The notes: generated by a model from the sequence alone, not told the origin. A stretch of DNA of 60,775 bases from Candidatus Gastranaerophilales bacterium (GCA_947630535.1 CANRHZ010000007.1:1-60775), one strand, 5' to 3'. Counted from the stretch's first letter, positions 1 to 8,078 are shown. Numbers and translations: made by a program.

Positions 1-139
1 TCATTGACATTAACTAATAATGAAGGTAGCGTTATCGCTGCAACAATACCAATAATTGTTAATGTTATTAATACTTCTGCTAAAGTAAATCCGCCTAATC
101 CCTTGGGGGGGGGGGGTAACAACTTTTCATAATAGACAT
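1..139 (-). CDS. Prepilin-like protein, N-terminal part, out of frame (phase-OFF) at a poly-C tract; cut by window edge
   Basis: On the minus strand an ATG at 139 opens the codons MSIMKSCYPPPP, then a run of 12 C (plus-strand G at 105-116). With 12 C the frame runs into a TAG after two more codons. One extra C would join it to the frame at 104-1, which reads KGLGG-FTLAEVLITLTIIG and then AAITLPSLLVNVN: a class III signal and hydrophobic helix of a type IV prepilin-like protein, with the Gly-Phe cleavage site and Glu at mature position 5. The same leader, with 13 C and in frame, starts the gene at 60483, and upstream bases are also alike (a GGGAG element before ATG). The C-terminus lies outside the window. 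It is either a phase-OFF gene, an eroded gene, or a homopolymer sequencing error; the intact downstream frame favours the first or third. Confidence 0.8.
105..116. repeat. Homopolymer tract, 12 G (12 C in the coding strand of the prepilin-like gene)
   Basis: Twelve consecutive G on the plus strand lie inside the leader-peptide codons of the minus-strand prepilin-like gene, where they would encode a run of prolines. A length of 13 (or 10, 16) restores the frame. Tracts of this kind change length by slipped-strand mispairing and act as on/off switches in other bacteria. Confidence 0.85.
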
Positions 140-268
140 AAATTAAACTCCCATCTATATTTTAGTACATTTTTATTTTATCAAATTATTTTATTATTTT
201 CAAGGTACAAATGTTAAATGCAGTTATTTTTCGAAAAAAAAGGGACGGACGGTGCGGCTTATTGATAA
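140..268. other. AT-rich gap between the prepilin-like gene and the promoter at 269; no gene seen
   Basis: This stretch holds the minus-strand promoter region of the prepilin-like gene and a short GC-rich patch at about 240-258 in otherwise AT-rich DNA. I see no open frame, tRNA or clear hairpin in it. Confidence 0.4.
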
Positions 269-297
269 TTGCAAAAAATATTTTTTTTCAGTATAAT
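269..297 (+). promoter_or_regulatory. Promoter of the 445-936 gene
   Basis: TTGCAA (269-274), a 17-base spacer and TATAAT (292-297) match a housekeeping sigma promoter. Transcription would start near 304, giving a leader of about 140 bases before the ATG at 445. The leader contains an inverted repeat CAAATATTT ... AAATATTTG (about 364-397), which could form a hairpin or bind a regulator. Confidence 0.65.
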
Positions 298-444
298 AAA
301 TTCGATTAGGGCAGACTGGAATTCAGTTTGTAAACATTTGTAAATTAAACTACTGCATGATGGCAAATATTTTCGTTTTTAAACTTTAAATATTTGTAAG
401 AGCAAAATAAATAAGTAATATTTTAAATAAAGAAAGGGGCAGAA

Positions 445-936
445 ATGTCAGTAGATCCAACAAGTACTCCTGCAACAAGTACAACCGCTGCAACAAGTTC
501 GGCAAATAAAAAAGGCCTTTCAAAAGGTAAGAAAATTGCAATCGCAGCAGGTGCCGTTGTAGGTGCAGCAGCTATAACTTCTCTTGCAGTAGCAGCTCAC
601 AAAGGCAACGTAAAAGATATCTTCACAAAAGCAGGTGAAGGTGCAGAAAAAATGGGCCTCGGCGAAAAATTAAAAGAAGCAGGTAAAGCGATTAAAAAAG
701 GTTATGGCGAACTTTTCCAATCGGTAAAAGATGCAGGCAAAAACCTTGCTAACAAATTTAAAAAAACTGAGACAATAATTGTAGAAGATAAGATGCCAAG
801 TGTAGAAGCTGATAACATTGTAAGAACAGCAAGTTTTCCTGATGGTGATTTAGTTTTAAGCCCTAATATAGGCAGCGGTAAAGATTTTTTCAATATTCCT
901 AATATAGGCAGCGGTAAAGATTTTTTCAATATTTGA
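445..936 (+). CDS. Small single-span membrane protein with Ser/Thr/Ala-rich N-terminus and duplicated C-terminal 12-mer
   Basis: I do not recognise this 163-residue protein. Residues 1-20 are rich in Ser, Thr and Ala, followed by a basic stretch (KKGLSKGKK) and one hydrophobic segment at about 31-50, then a Lys-rich amphipathic region to about 110. The C-terminus ends in two identical copies of PNIGSGKDFFNI, encoded by an exact 36-base tandem repeat. A strong ribosome site (AAAGGGG) precedes the ATG, and the gene has its own promoter and a perfect hairpin terminator, so it is a single-gene unit. The basic-then-hydrophobic order suggests a membrane anchor with a cytoplasmic N-terminus. No function can be assigned. 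Confidence 0.75.
   Translation: MSVDPTSTPATSTTAATSSANKKGLSKGKKIAIAAGAVVGAAAITSLAVAAHKGNVKDIFTKAGEGAEKMGLGEKLKEAGKAIKKGYGELFQSVKDAGKNLANKFKKTETIIVEDKMPSVEADNIVRTASFPDGDLVLSPNIGSGKDFFNIPNIGSGKDFFNI
862..933 (+). repeat. Tandem 36-bp duplication at the 3' end of the 445-936 gene
   Basis: Copies at 862-897 and 898-933 are identical base for base and in frame, each encoding PNIGSGKDFFNI, with the stop codon directly after the second copy. Identical third positions show the duplication is recent or kept uniform by recombination. Confidence 0.95.
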
Positions 937-953
937 ATAAATTAAAAATTATT

Positions 954-988
954 AAAAAGGATGCCATAAATTTATGGCATCCTTTTTT
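954..988. terminator. Bidirectional intrinsic terminator between the 445 gene and rfbD
   Basis: A perfect 17-bp inverted repeat with core GGATGCCATAAA/TTTATGGCATCC, flanked by A5 on one side and T6 on the other, so it can stop transcripts from both strands. The rfbD stop codon (989-987) touches its right arm. Confidence 0.9.
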
Positions 989-1805
989 ATTGGGTTAAAT
1001 TCAGATAATCTTTAAGAGCAAGTTTCCAGTTCCTTAAAAATTTGGAATTATCCATATAAGAATACTTTGGGCGCTTTGCTATAGTCGGATATTCTTTACT
1101 TGAAACGGCTATAAGATTTGCATTAATATTTAACAATTCAAAGATTGTTTTTGCAAACCCGTACCAGCTTACAGGCTTTCCCCCGCCTGACATGTGGTAT
1201 ATTCCATAGGGCATATCCAAAACTTTAAGAAGCGAATCCGACAAATCAATTGTCCAGGTTGGTGCTCCTATTTGATCATTAACCACTTTTATAATATCTT
1301 TATCTTTCATTTTTATCATGGTATCAACAAAATTTTTGCCATGGACCCCGTATAGCCAGCTCGTTCTTACTATATAATGTTTTTTACAGTTTTTTTGTAT
1401 TTCAATTTCGCCCATATATTTGGTTTTGCCGTATACGTTAATCGGGTTTGGTTTATCTTTTGGAAGATATGGGGTTGTTTTTTTTCCGTCAAAAACGTAA
1501 TCGGTAGAAATTCCGATAATGGGTATATCAAGCTTATTTGCACACATAGCAATGTTTTTTGACCCTGCTACATTTATCAGTTCAGCTTTTTTTGGTTCAT
1601 CTTCAGCTAAATTAACATTTGTGTATGCGGCAAGGTGAATAATTAAATCCGGTTTTTTATCAAGTATAAAATCCTCTGAATTTTTTTTATCCGTTATATC
1701 AAAATTATGAATGTCAGCTTCGATTAATTCATGACCTTTATCTTCCAAAGTCGGACATAAATCTTGCCCGAGCATTCCTTTTGCTCCGGTTACTAATATT
1801 TTCAT
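987..1805 (-). CDS. rfbD: dTDP-4-dehydrorhamnose reductase
   Basis: This enzyme reduces dTDP-4-dehydro-L-rhamnose to dTDP-L-rhamnose with NAD(P)H, the last step of the rhamnose donor pathway used for LPS O-antigen or other surface glycans. The 272-residue protein starts with the Rossmann motif TGAKGMLG, has HLAAYTNV and a catalytic STDYVFDG...YGKTKYMGE (YxxxK) segment, and RTSWLYG, all typical of RmlD/RfbD. Length is normal for the family. Its ATG overlaps the stop of rfbC in the four bases ATGA, so the two are translationally coupled. The partner genes rfbA and rfbB are not in the window. Confidence 0.93.
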   Translation of the reverse strand: MKILVTGAKGMLGQDLCPTLEDKGHELIEADIHNFDITDKKNSEDFILDKKPDLIIHLAAYTNVNLAEDEPKKAELINVAGSKNIAMCANKLDIPIIGISTDYVFDGKKTTPYLPKDKPNPINVYGKTKYMGEIEIQKNCKKHYIVRTSWLYGVHGKNFVDTMIKMKDKDIIKVVNDQIGAPTWTIDLSDSLLKVLDMPYGIYHMSGGGKPVSWYGFAKTIFELLNINANLIAVSSKEYPTIAKRPKYSYMDNSKFLRNWKLALKDYLNLTQ

Positions 1806-2362
1806 GGCAAATCCTTATAAATTTCTTTTATTTCTTTTGCATTTTTGTCTTTGTTACTTAATATGGGTTCAAAATTGATTTCCCAGTCAATATTAATGCT
1901 TGAATCTTTCCAAATTATGCTTCTTTCATCTTCGGGGGAATAGTTCCCGGAAACCTTGTAGTTGACTTCCGCTATATCGGATAAAGTAACAAATCCGTGG
2001 GCAAAGCCTTTTGGAATATATAACTGGTATTTATTTTCTTGTGAAAGTTCATATTTAACCCACTTTAAAAAAGTTTTTGAATTTTTTCTTATATCAATTG
2101 CAACATCTAAAATTTTGCCCCTTGTACACCTTACTATTTTGGATTGGGGATTGGGGTTTTTTTGAAAATGCAGTCCTCTTAAGGTTTTATATACCGATTT
2201 AGAATGGTTATCCTGAATAAAATCTTCATCTATCCCGACTTTTTTAAAGTCATCCTTTTTATAGGTTTCTAAAAAAAAACCTCTGTCATCTTCAAAAACT
2301 TTTGGCTTAATTAAAATTACTTCGCTTAATTCTGTTTTTTCAAATTCAAACGGCACTGTCAA
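1802..2362 (-). CDS. rfbC: dTDP-4-dehydrorhamnose 3,5-epimerase
   Basis: RmlC/RfbC epimerises C3 and C5 of dTDP-4-dehydro-6-deoxyglucose, just before the RfbD step. The 186-residue cupin protein contains LRGLHFQ, IVRCTRGKILDVAIDIRK and IPKGFAHGF, the family signatures; the His of GLHFQ and the residues around FAHGF form the active site. The frame starts at a TTG (2362) a few bases after AAGGAA; a GTG six bases later is an equally plausible start by spacing. A minus-strand TATAAT lies at 2385-2380. It forms a two-gene unit with rfbD. Confidence 0.93.
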   Translation of the reverse strand: MTVPFEFEKTELSEVILIKPKVFEDDRGFFLETYKKDDFKKVGIDEDFIQDNHSKSVYKTLRGLHFQKNPNPQSKIVRCTRGKILDVAIDIRKNSKTFLKWVKYELSQENKYQLYIPKGFAHGFVTLSDIAEVNYKVSGNYSPEDERSIIWKDSSINIDWEINFEPILSNKDKNAKEIKEIYKDLP

Positions 2363-2379
2363 TAATTCCTTTTTTTTAA

Positions 2380-2385
2380 ATTATA
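2380..2385 (-). promoter_or_regulatory. -10 box for rfbC-rfbD
   Basis: TATAAT on the minus strand, about 18 bases upstream of the rfbC start. A clear -35 element is not evident. Confidence 0.4.
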
Positions 2386-2435
2386 TACAACAAACCGTTA
2401 TAAATGCACTTTTGTTCACTAAACTTTATATTTTA

Positions 2436-2465
2436 TTGCGGGTATTTTATTTTTTATGGTATACT
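2436..2465 (+). promoter_or_regulatory. Promoter of the rimP-nusA unit
   Basis: TTGCGG (2436-2441), an 18-base spacer and TATACT (2460-2465) preceded by TGG, an extended -10 form. It implies transcription from about 2472 and a 90-base leader. Confidence 0.6.
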
Positions 2466-2475
2466 TTTTTATATT

Positions 2476-2545
2476 CCGAAATGTTTCGGTACAAACCTAA
2501 TCGCAAAGACAAAAAAGAGCGGCTCAAATAACCGTTCTTTTTTTT
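2476..2545 (+). terminator. rimP-nusA leader with intrinsic terminator (attenuator candidate)
   Basis: Between promoter and rimP there is a small hairpin CCGAAATGTTTCGG (2476-2489) and then a terminator-like hairpin AAGAGCGG ... CCGTTCTT (2515-2539) running into eight T (2538-2545). The ATG of rimP is only 18 bases further on. A terminator inside the leader of a nusA operon suggests control by transcription attenuation, and NusA itself acts on pausing and termination. The leader does not match a riboswitch class I know. Confidence 0.65.
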
Positions 2546-2562
2546 GAAATAAAGTAAAAATT

Positions 2563-3054
2563 ATGAAAAAAACATTTAATAAAAAAGAAGTTTTGGAAGC
2601 AATCACACCCGTAATTGAAAATACGGCCATGAGGTATGATTTAATTCCGATTGAGATATCTCTTGAAAAAGAAAACAACCACTGGTTTTTGAGGATTTTT
2701 ATTTATTCAAATAATCATCCCGTTAATCATCTTGATTGCGAACACATTTCTCACAGTCTGGGTGATATGCTTGATGAGATTATTCCTTTTAAATACTACC
2801 TTGAAGTATCCTCGCCGGGGCTTGATAAAAGGTTAAAATCAACAAGGGAATATCAGATTTTTAAAGGACACAACGTTATTGTTAAATTAAAAGAAAAATT
2901 AGAAAATATGGAATCCAAAACATTTAAAGGTAAAATCTATGATTATAACGACGGTTTCGGATTAAAAATTTATTCAAATGAAACAAAATTAATACATACA
3001 ATTGACCTTGATAATGTTTTTTCGGTCAGACTTAACGATATTGAAGAACTATAA
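2563..3054 (+). CDS. rimP: Ribosome maturation factor RimP
   Basis: RimP assists maturation of the 30S ribosomal subunit. The 163-residue protein has the two-domain form: N-terminal part with LDCEHISHSLGDMLDE and the hallmark LEVSSPGLDKRL at about 85-96, followed by the SH3-like C-terminal domain with FKGKIYDYNDGFGLKI. rimP-nusA is a very common gene pair, and nusA follows after 11 bases. There is no strong ribosome site before the ATG (GAAATAAAG only). Confidence 0.93.
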   Translation: MKKTFNKKEVLEAITPVIENTAMRYDLIPIEISLEKENNHWFLRIFIYSNNHPVNHLDCEHISHSLGDMLDEIIPFKYYLEVSSPGLDKRLKSTREYQIFKGHNVIVKLKEKLENMESKTFKGKIYDYNDGFGLKIYSNETKLIHTIDLDNVFSVRLNDIEEL

Positions 3055-3065
3055 GGAGAAATAAA

Positions 3066-4226
3066 ATGATTAAAATCGGAACGGCGCTTTTTGAAGCAGC
3101 AGAACAGTTGGAAAGAGAAAAAGGCATTTCAAAAGAGGTGCTTGTTTCCTCTCTTTGTGATGCACTTGTTGCGGGGTATAAAAAACATATAAAAGACAAA
3201 GAAGCGGATAACGTTGAAGCAATATTGGACGAAGAATCGGGCGAAATTGGAGTATTTAGAACAAAGTCCGTTGTTAAAAATGTTGAAAATCCCGATTTTG
3301 AAATTTCACTTGATGATGCTAAAGAAATAGATGAGGAAGTGGAACTTGAAGACGAAGTTAAAATTGAAGTTACTCCCGACGACTTTGGCAGAATTGCCGC
3401 ACAATCGGCTAAACAGGTTATTGTTCAAAGAATAAGAGAAGCGGAAAGAAAACTTGTCTTAGATGAATTTATGAGCAAAAAAGGAACTTTAATTACGGGT
3501 ATAATTCAAAGAAGGGACGAAAGAAACGTTATTGTTAACATAGGAAAAACGGATGCCATTATGCCTTCAAAAGAGCAATTGCCGGGCGAATACTATAAAC
3601 CCGGAAACAGAATAAGGGTTTTTGTTCTTAATGTTAAAGAAACTTCAAGACTTCCTCAAGTTATTGTTTCTCAGGCTCACCCCGAAATAGTAAGAGAACT
3701 TTTTGAGCTTGAAGTTCCCGAAATTGAGGACGGTATTGTTGAAATTAAATCAATTGCAAGAGAAGCGGGATACAGAACCAAACTTGCCGTTTGGTCAAAT
3801 GACCCCTCGGTTGATTCGGTCGGCGCTTGCATAGGCCCCAGAGGTTCAAGAATTCAAACCATAGTGGGCGAACTTAAAAACGAAAAAATCGACATAGTAA
3901 GATATTCAAATGATCCTGTCGAATATATAGTAAATGCCCTTTCTCCCGCAAGAATAATTTCCGTTGATATTCTGGCAGATGAAGAAAACAAAAAAGAAGC
4001 GTTTGTTATAGTTCCGGATGATCAACTTTCGCTTGCAATCGGACGTGAAGGGCAAAATGTAAGGCTTGCTCACAGATTAACAGGCTGGAAAATTGATATA
4101 AAAAGCGAAACTCAGGCAGCCCAAATGGAAAATAATGCTAAAATTGAAGAAGCCGAAGAAGAAATAAAAGAAGAAACACCAAAACAAGAAACAAATGAAG
4201 AAATAAAAGAAGAACAAGAGGCTTAA
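3066..4226 (+). CDS. nusA: Transcription termination/antitermination factor NusA
   Basis: NusA binds RNA polymerase and nascent RNA and modulates pausing, termination and antitermination. The 386-residue protein has the N-terminal polymerase-binding domain (about 1-135), an S1 domain starting at about 140 (GTLITGIIQRRD), and two KH domains at about 215-350 with VGACIGPRGSRIQTI and LAIGREGQNVRLA. The last 35 residues are a Glu-rich acidic tail; the two C-terminal acidic repeats of E. coli NusA are absent, as in many non-proteobacteria. AAGGAG precedes the ATG. Confidence 0.95.
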   Translation: MIKIGTALFEAAEQLEREKGISKEVLVSSLCDALVAGYKKHIKDKEADNVEAILDEESGEIGVFRTKSVVKNVENPDFEISLDDAKEIDEEVELEDEVKIEVTPDDFGRIAAQSAKQVIVQRIREAERKLVLDEFMSKKGTLITGIIQRRDERNVIVNIGKTDAIMPSKEQLPGEYYKPGNRIRVFVLNVKETSRLPQVIVSQAHPEIVRELFELEVPEIEDGIVEIKSIAREAGYRTKLAVWSNDPSVDSVGACIGPRGSRIQTIVGELKNEKIDIVRYSNDPVEYIVNALSPARIISVDILADEENKKEAFVIVPDDQLSLAIGREGQNVRLAHRLTGWKIDIKSETQAAQMENNAKIEEAEEEIKEETPKQETNEEIKEEQEA

Positions 4227-4231
4227 AAATA

Positions 4232-5092
4232 ATGCTGAAAGTCGTAATAGCAGGTTACGATAAAATGCTTGCATCCCTCATAAACGGGGTAATTGATAGC
4301 GGGCATGAGCTTCTTGGAGTTATCAGGATTGACAGGGTAAAATATAATCGTTTTACCCTGTTTCTAAAAGATATTTTTGCCCCCGCCAAAGATATAAGTT
4401 ACCTTAAAAGCAAGAATATAAAAGAAATTAAGACAAATAGCGTCAATTCAAAAAAATTCAGGGATTTTCTTAAAAAAACAAAGGCTGATGTTGTTTTGGT
4501 CGGTTCATGGAGCGAAAAGTTTTCTATTGAAACAATCGAAATCCCAAAATACGGAATAATTAATTGCCACCCTTCACTTTTGCCCCTGCATAGAGGTGCA
4601 AACCCTTATTTCTGGCAAATATATTCAGGGGATAAAAAGGCGGGAGTTACCTTTCATTTTATGAATGAAAAGTATGATTCGGGCGAAATATTAATGCAGG
4701 CTTCATTTGATATTATGCCTTATATGACGGGCGGAAGCCTTAAAACTAAGACATCTAAAGTGGCAGAAGTTATGCTCCCTCAACTTTTATTTGATTTGGA
4801 GGAAAACGTTTTAATTCCGGTTAAACAGGATGAATCTAAAGCAACTTACGACAGGTGGGATGAGAGTATAAGAATAATTGATTTTAACCTTGAAACCCCT
4901 TTTCAAATTCATAATAAAGTAAGGGGGCTAAGACCCTTTCAATACCCGATTGTTAATTTTAACGGCATAAACAGAAAGGTAAAACATTCTGAATTAATAA
5001 AGGAAAATAACAAAGAAAAAGGGATAAATAAACAGGGGAAATATTTATTTATAAAATACAGTGATTGCACCCTTAAATTAACCCTTTTATAA
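4232..5092 (+). CDS. Formyltransferase-family protein (Fmt-like)
   Basis: The 286-residue protein contains the formyltransferase core: an N-terminal Rossmann-like start (VVIAGYDKMLASLI), the signature NCHPSLLPLHRGANPYFWQI at about 111-130 (the catalytic Asn, His and the SLLP loop that binds formyl-tetrahydrofolate), GVTFHFMNEKYDSGEIL, and a C-terminal segment RGLRPFQYPIV. This architecture fits methionyl-tRNA formyltransferase, but RGANPYFW is also common in sugar-amine N-formyltransferases of LPS pathways. The gene follows nusA after 5 bases with AGAGG before the ATG, so it is co-transcribed with it. Substrate undecided. Confidence 0.75.
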   Translation: MLKVVIAGYDKMLASLINGVIDSGHELLGVIRIDRVKYNRFTLFLKDIFAPAKDISYLKSKNIKEIKTNSVNSKKFRDFLKKTKADVVLVGSWSEKFSIETIEIPKYGIINCHPSLLPLHRGANPYFWQIYSGDKKAGVTFHFMNEKYDSGEILMQASFDIMPYMTGGSLKTKTSKVAEVMLPQLLFDLEENVLIPVKQDESKATYDRWDESIRIIDFNLETPFQIHNKVRGLRPFQYPIVNFNGINRKVKHSELIKENNKEKGINKQGKYLFIKYSDCTLKLTLL

Positions 5093-5096
5093 AATT

Positions 5097-5125
5097 TTTA
5101 CATTTTGTGCATTATTTGATAATAT
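5097..5125 (+). promoter_or_regulatory. Promoter of mlaE, -10 box 7 bases before the ATG
   Basis: TTTACA (5097-5102), a 17-base spacer and TAATAT (5120-5125) preceded by TGA (extended -10). The mlaE ATG at 5133 sits about where transcription would start and there is no ribosome binding site, so a leaderless mRNA is likely. Confidence 0.5.
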
Positions 5126-5132
5126 TGTTTGT

Positions 5133-5930
5133 ATGATTGATATTAAGGGCACTATTACATATTCTTTAGTAAGAAATCTTTTTTTGGGGACAAAAGATTT
5201 TCTTATTATGGTTGGAAATATAGGAAAAGACTTTGTAAATGTTGCAAAATATATCTTTCTTTTAAGGTTTAATTTAAAAGCGGTTATTGAACAATCATCA
5301 AGATTTGCAGTTGATAGCCTTCCCATAACACTCACAATTGTCAGCATGACAAGTATTATTATTGCCATTCAAATAGCACCGGAACTTGCAAAACAAGGGG
5401 CGGAAGGGTATATAGGAATGCTATCCGGGATTGTTATGATAAGGGAGCTTGCCTGTATTATGGCAGGTTTTGCGATTATATCAATGATAGGTTCATCCTT
5501 TGCTTCCGAGCTTGCTTCAATGGCCGTTGGCGAACAGATTAGCGCAATGAAAGTGCTAAAGGTTGACCCCATTGAATATCTCATTGTTCCAAGGTTTTTA
5601 TCGGGTGTTATTATGATGCCTTTTGTTTTTATACTTTCATCTTTTGCGGGGCTTATATGTGCGGGGATTGTTTCAAAAATGACTGCGGGCTTAAGCCTTT
5701 TAAATTACATAAATTCGCTCTGGCAAGGGCTTTATGTCAGAGATATTTTAATTGCAATGTTAAAAGCTTCTTTTTTCGGGGGTACAATTGCTCTTATTAG
5801 CTGCTCTTGCGGTTATTCAACAAGGGGTGGCGCCAAAGAAGTCGGCATTGCAACCACTATGGCGGTTGTCTGGAGCTTCCTTGCAATTGCGGTTTGGGAC
5901 TATGTTTTTGCGGTAATATTTTATCTTTAA
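5133..5930 (+). CDS. mlaE: MlaE-type permease of a phospholipid/lipid ABC transporter
   Basis: MlaE is the inner-membrane subunit of the MCE transporter that moves phospholipids between inner and outer membrane; cyanobacteria and chloroplasts have the same system (TGD). The 265-residue protein has several membrane segments and the family motif region GSSFASELASMAVGEQISAMKVL (quoted in part: ASELASMAVGEQISA) plus a conserved SCSCGY near the C-terminus. The order mlaE-mlaF-mlaD with lpxK shows an outer-membrane lipid operon. Its start lacks a ribosome site (see promoter). Confidence 0.9.
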   Translation: MIDIKGTITYSLVRNLFLGTKDFLIMVGNIGKDFVNVAKYIFLLRFNLKAVIEQSSRFAVDSLPITLTIVSMTSIIIAIQIAPELAKQGAEGYIGMLSGIVMIRELACIMAGFAIISMIGSSFASELASMAVGEQISAMKVLKVDPIEYLIVPRFLSGVIMMPFVFILSSFAGLICAGIVSKMTAGLSLLNYINSLWQGLYVRDILIAMLKASFFGGTIALISCSCGYSTRGGAKEVGIATTMAVVWSFLAIAVWDYVFAVIFYL

Positions 5931-5939
5931 GGAAAAATT

Positions 5940-6668
5940 ATGGGAATAATAGTTAGGGACTTAGTTAAAACATTTGATGATAAAAAAGTTTTAGATAATG
6001 TCAGCTTTTCGGTTCAAGACGGCGAAACACTTGGTGTTGTGGGTTTTTCAGGTTCCGGCAAAAGTACGCTTTTAAAAATAATATCGAACCTTTTATACGC
6101 AGATGGCGGCGCTATTGCAACAACGGCGGGCTCTGACGTTGCAATGACTTTTCAGTATTCCGCTCTGTTTGATTTTTTGGATGTTTTCCATAACATTGCT
6201 TTTCCTCTTTTGGAAAGAAAAGAGTTTAAGGGCAAATACACAAAAGAAGAATTAAAAAAAATTGTGAAAGAAAAGCTTGCGCTTGTCGGTTTAGAGGGAA
6301 TTGAAGATAAGTTCCCCTCGGAACTTTCAGGCGGTATGCAAAAAAGGGTAGGTTTTGCAAGGGCGATTGTTACCAACCCTAAAACAATTCTGTATGATGA
6401 ACCCACGGCAGGGCTTGACCCTGTGAGCTCAACTTTGATTGAAGATTATATTGTGAGGTTAAAAAATGAATTAAATGCGGCATGTATAGTTGTAACACAC
6501 CAAATGTCAACAATTACAAGGGCATGCGATAATGTAATACTCTTATATGAAGGAAAAATTGTTTTTAAGGGAAGTACAAAAGAGTTTTTGCAAGGGGATA
6601 ATCCCTATACGAAACAGTTTATAGATGCATCACTTGATGGACCTATGGAAATAAAATCCGCAATTTAA
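5940..6668 (+). CDS. mlaF: MlaF-type ATPase of the lipid ABC transporter
   Basis: ATPase subunit energising the MlaEFD lipid transporter on the cytoplasmic face. The 242-residue protein has Walker A GFSGSGKST (about 35-43), signature LSGGMQKRVGFARAI, Walker B ILYDEPTAGLDP and switch His in VVTHQ. The 9-base gap after mlaE carries AAGGAAA as ribosome site. Length and motifs are complete. Confidence 0.93.
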   Translation: MGIIVRDLVKTFDDKKVLDNVSFSVQDGETLGVVGFSGSGKSTLLKIISNLLYADGGAIATTAGSDVAMTFQYSALFDFLDVFHNIAFPLLERKEFKGKYTKEELKKIVKEKLALVGLEGIEDKFPSELSGGMQKRVGFARAIVTNPKTILYDEPTAGLDPVSSTLIEDYIVRLKNELNAACIVVTHQMSTITRACDNVILLYEGKIVFKGSTKEFLQGDNPYTKQFIDASLDGPMEIKSAI

Positions 6669-6679
6669 TAAATTTATAG

Positions 6680-6685
6680 TATAAT
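6680..6685 (+). promoter_or_regulatory. -10 box before mlaD
   Basis: TATAAT in the 45-base gap between mlaF and mlaD, 28 bases upstream of the ATG. It may give mlaD-lpxK an extra promoter; no convincing -35 element and no ribosome site before mlaD are visible. Confidence 0.35.
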
Positions 6686-6713
6686 TGGAAAAAAACAGAA
6701 AAAAACTATTATT

Positions 6714-8075
6714 ATGGCAAACAGGAAAGTATCTTCATCGCTTAAAGTCGGTATATTAACAATTACCGCCCTTGTGATATTAATTTTTACGGTTCTTTGG
6801 ATAAAAGGAAGAAGTTTATCCTCAGGAGAAAGAATTGAAGTAATTTTCCATGATATTAACGGAATCAGGGCGGGTTCAGGTGTCCAGATGATGGGGCTTA
6901 GAATCGGGCAGATTGAAGAAATTATCCCCGTTGTGGACGGAAAAGACAGCCACGTTAAAATCAGGTTTGTAATTACCGAAAAAGACGTTAAAATTCCGTA
7001 CGCTTCAACTATTTCAATTCAGCAATCGGGCTTAATCGGGGAACAGTTTTTAGAGGTTATGCCCCCTAAAGTTAATTATATTTATATGGAAACCAATAAA
7101 ACATCTACAAATATAAAAGATGAGGATGATGTTTATATGGTTTTATCCAATGTTCTTCATAAAATAGGTAAAGTTGAGGAGGCAATTGTTGTTCCGACAT
7201 CTGCCGCACCTCTTGAATACCGTTCAAAATTTAAAACAAGAAACGCACTAAAAATCGGTTATACCATAGACTTGCCCGGGCTTATACTCGACAGTGAAAA
7301 TACAAAAGTTGAAATTTCAAACGGCAAAGTTTTGTTATCTACAAAAAACGGCACCCAGCTTGAAATTCCTGTTACTGATTCTCCCTATACGGTTATTGAG
7401 CCAATGAGAATATCTGATTTTCTTGAAGTACAGTATAAGGCGGCCCATACTCTTGCAAGCGTAAATGAAAGAGTTATGGATATTTTATCGGAAGATTTTA
7501 TGGCGGATATAAAAGAGTCCATAGACAATGTTAACGAATTGACCAAAAAAGCAACAGGCACGGTGGATAAAGCCAATGCCCTTATTGATGCTTCAAAAGA
7601 TGAATTAGACATTGTTTTAAAACAAACGGCAATTTTAACGGGCAAATTAAATGTGTTGTCCGATAACATAAATGCCATAGTGGGCGATAAAGCAGTCCAA
7701 AAAGACGTTCATACAACAATTCAGGCCGTGGGCAAATTTTCAAATTCCATGAATAAACTCATAGACACACCCGAAGCCAAAGAAATGATGCAAAACATAA
7801 ATGAAATTTCAAAGAATTTGGCGGATATTTCATGCTATGTAAACGAATTTACTTCCGATGAAAAAACCCAAAAAGATTTAAAAGAGTCAATTTCAGGGGT
7901 TAATAAAGTAATAAAAGAGGTAAATATAAACCTCGAAAAAATGAATGCGGTTTCAGATGAAGAAAAATTATCCATAAATAATGCAATAACCGATGCAATT
8001 CAAACAACAAGAAATCTAAGGAAGTTTTCGGAAAAACTAAATAAGAGATTTTTAATATTCAGATTGATGTTTTAG
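6714..8075 (+). CDS. mlaD: MCE-domain lipid-binding protein MlaD
   Basis: Periplasmic substrate-binding subunit of the MlaEFD system, anchored in the inner membrane. The 453-residue protein has an N-terminal membrane helix (about 11-28, VGILTITALVILIFTVLW), the MCE domain at about 38-120 with GIRAGSGVQMMGLRIGQI, and a long C-terminal part from about 235 rich in Asn, Asp, Lys and heptad-like repeats, predicted helical. It is much longer than proteobacterial MlaD (about 180) and resembles the extended MCE proteins of cyanobacteria, in which the helical tail may form a tunnel across the periplasm. Confidence 0.88.
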   Translation: MANRKVSSSLKVGILTITALVILIFTVLWIKGRSLSSGERIEVIFHDINGIRAGSGVQMMGLRIGQIEEIIPVVDGKDSHVKIRFVITEKDVKIPYASTISIQQSGLIGEQFLEVMPPKVNYIYMETNKTSTNIKDEDDVYMVLSNVLHKIGKVEEAIVVPTSAAPLEYRSKFKTRNALKIGYTIDLPGLILDSENTKVEISNGKVLLSTKNGTQLEIPVTDSPYTVIEPMRISDFLEVQYKAAHTLASVNERVMDILSEDFMADIKESIDNVNELTKKATGTVDKANALIDASKDELDIVLKQTAILTGKLNVLSDNINAIVGDKAVQKDVHTTIQAVGKFSNSMNKLIDTPEAKEMMQNINEISKNLADISCYVNEFTSDEKTQKDLKESISGVNKVIKEVNINLEKMNAVSDEEKLSINNAITDAIQTTRNLRKFSEKLNKRFLIFRLMF

Positions 8076-8078
8076 CTT

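Noticed and set aside
2476-2515. Segment with GTACAAACC...CGCAAAGAC resembling parts of a cyclic di-GMP-I riboswitch
   Set aside because: The P1b stem and the receptor pairing of that riboswitch are missing; only short similar words are present.
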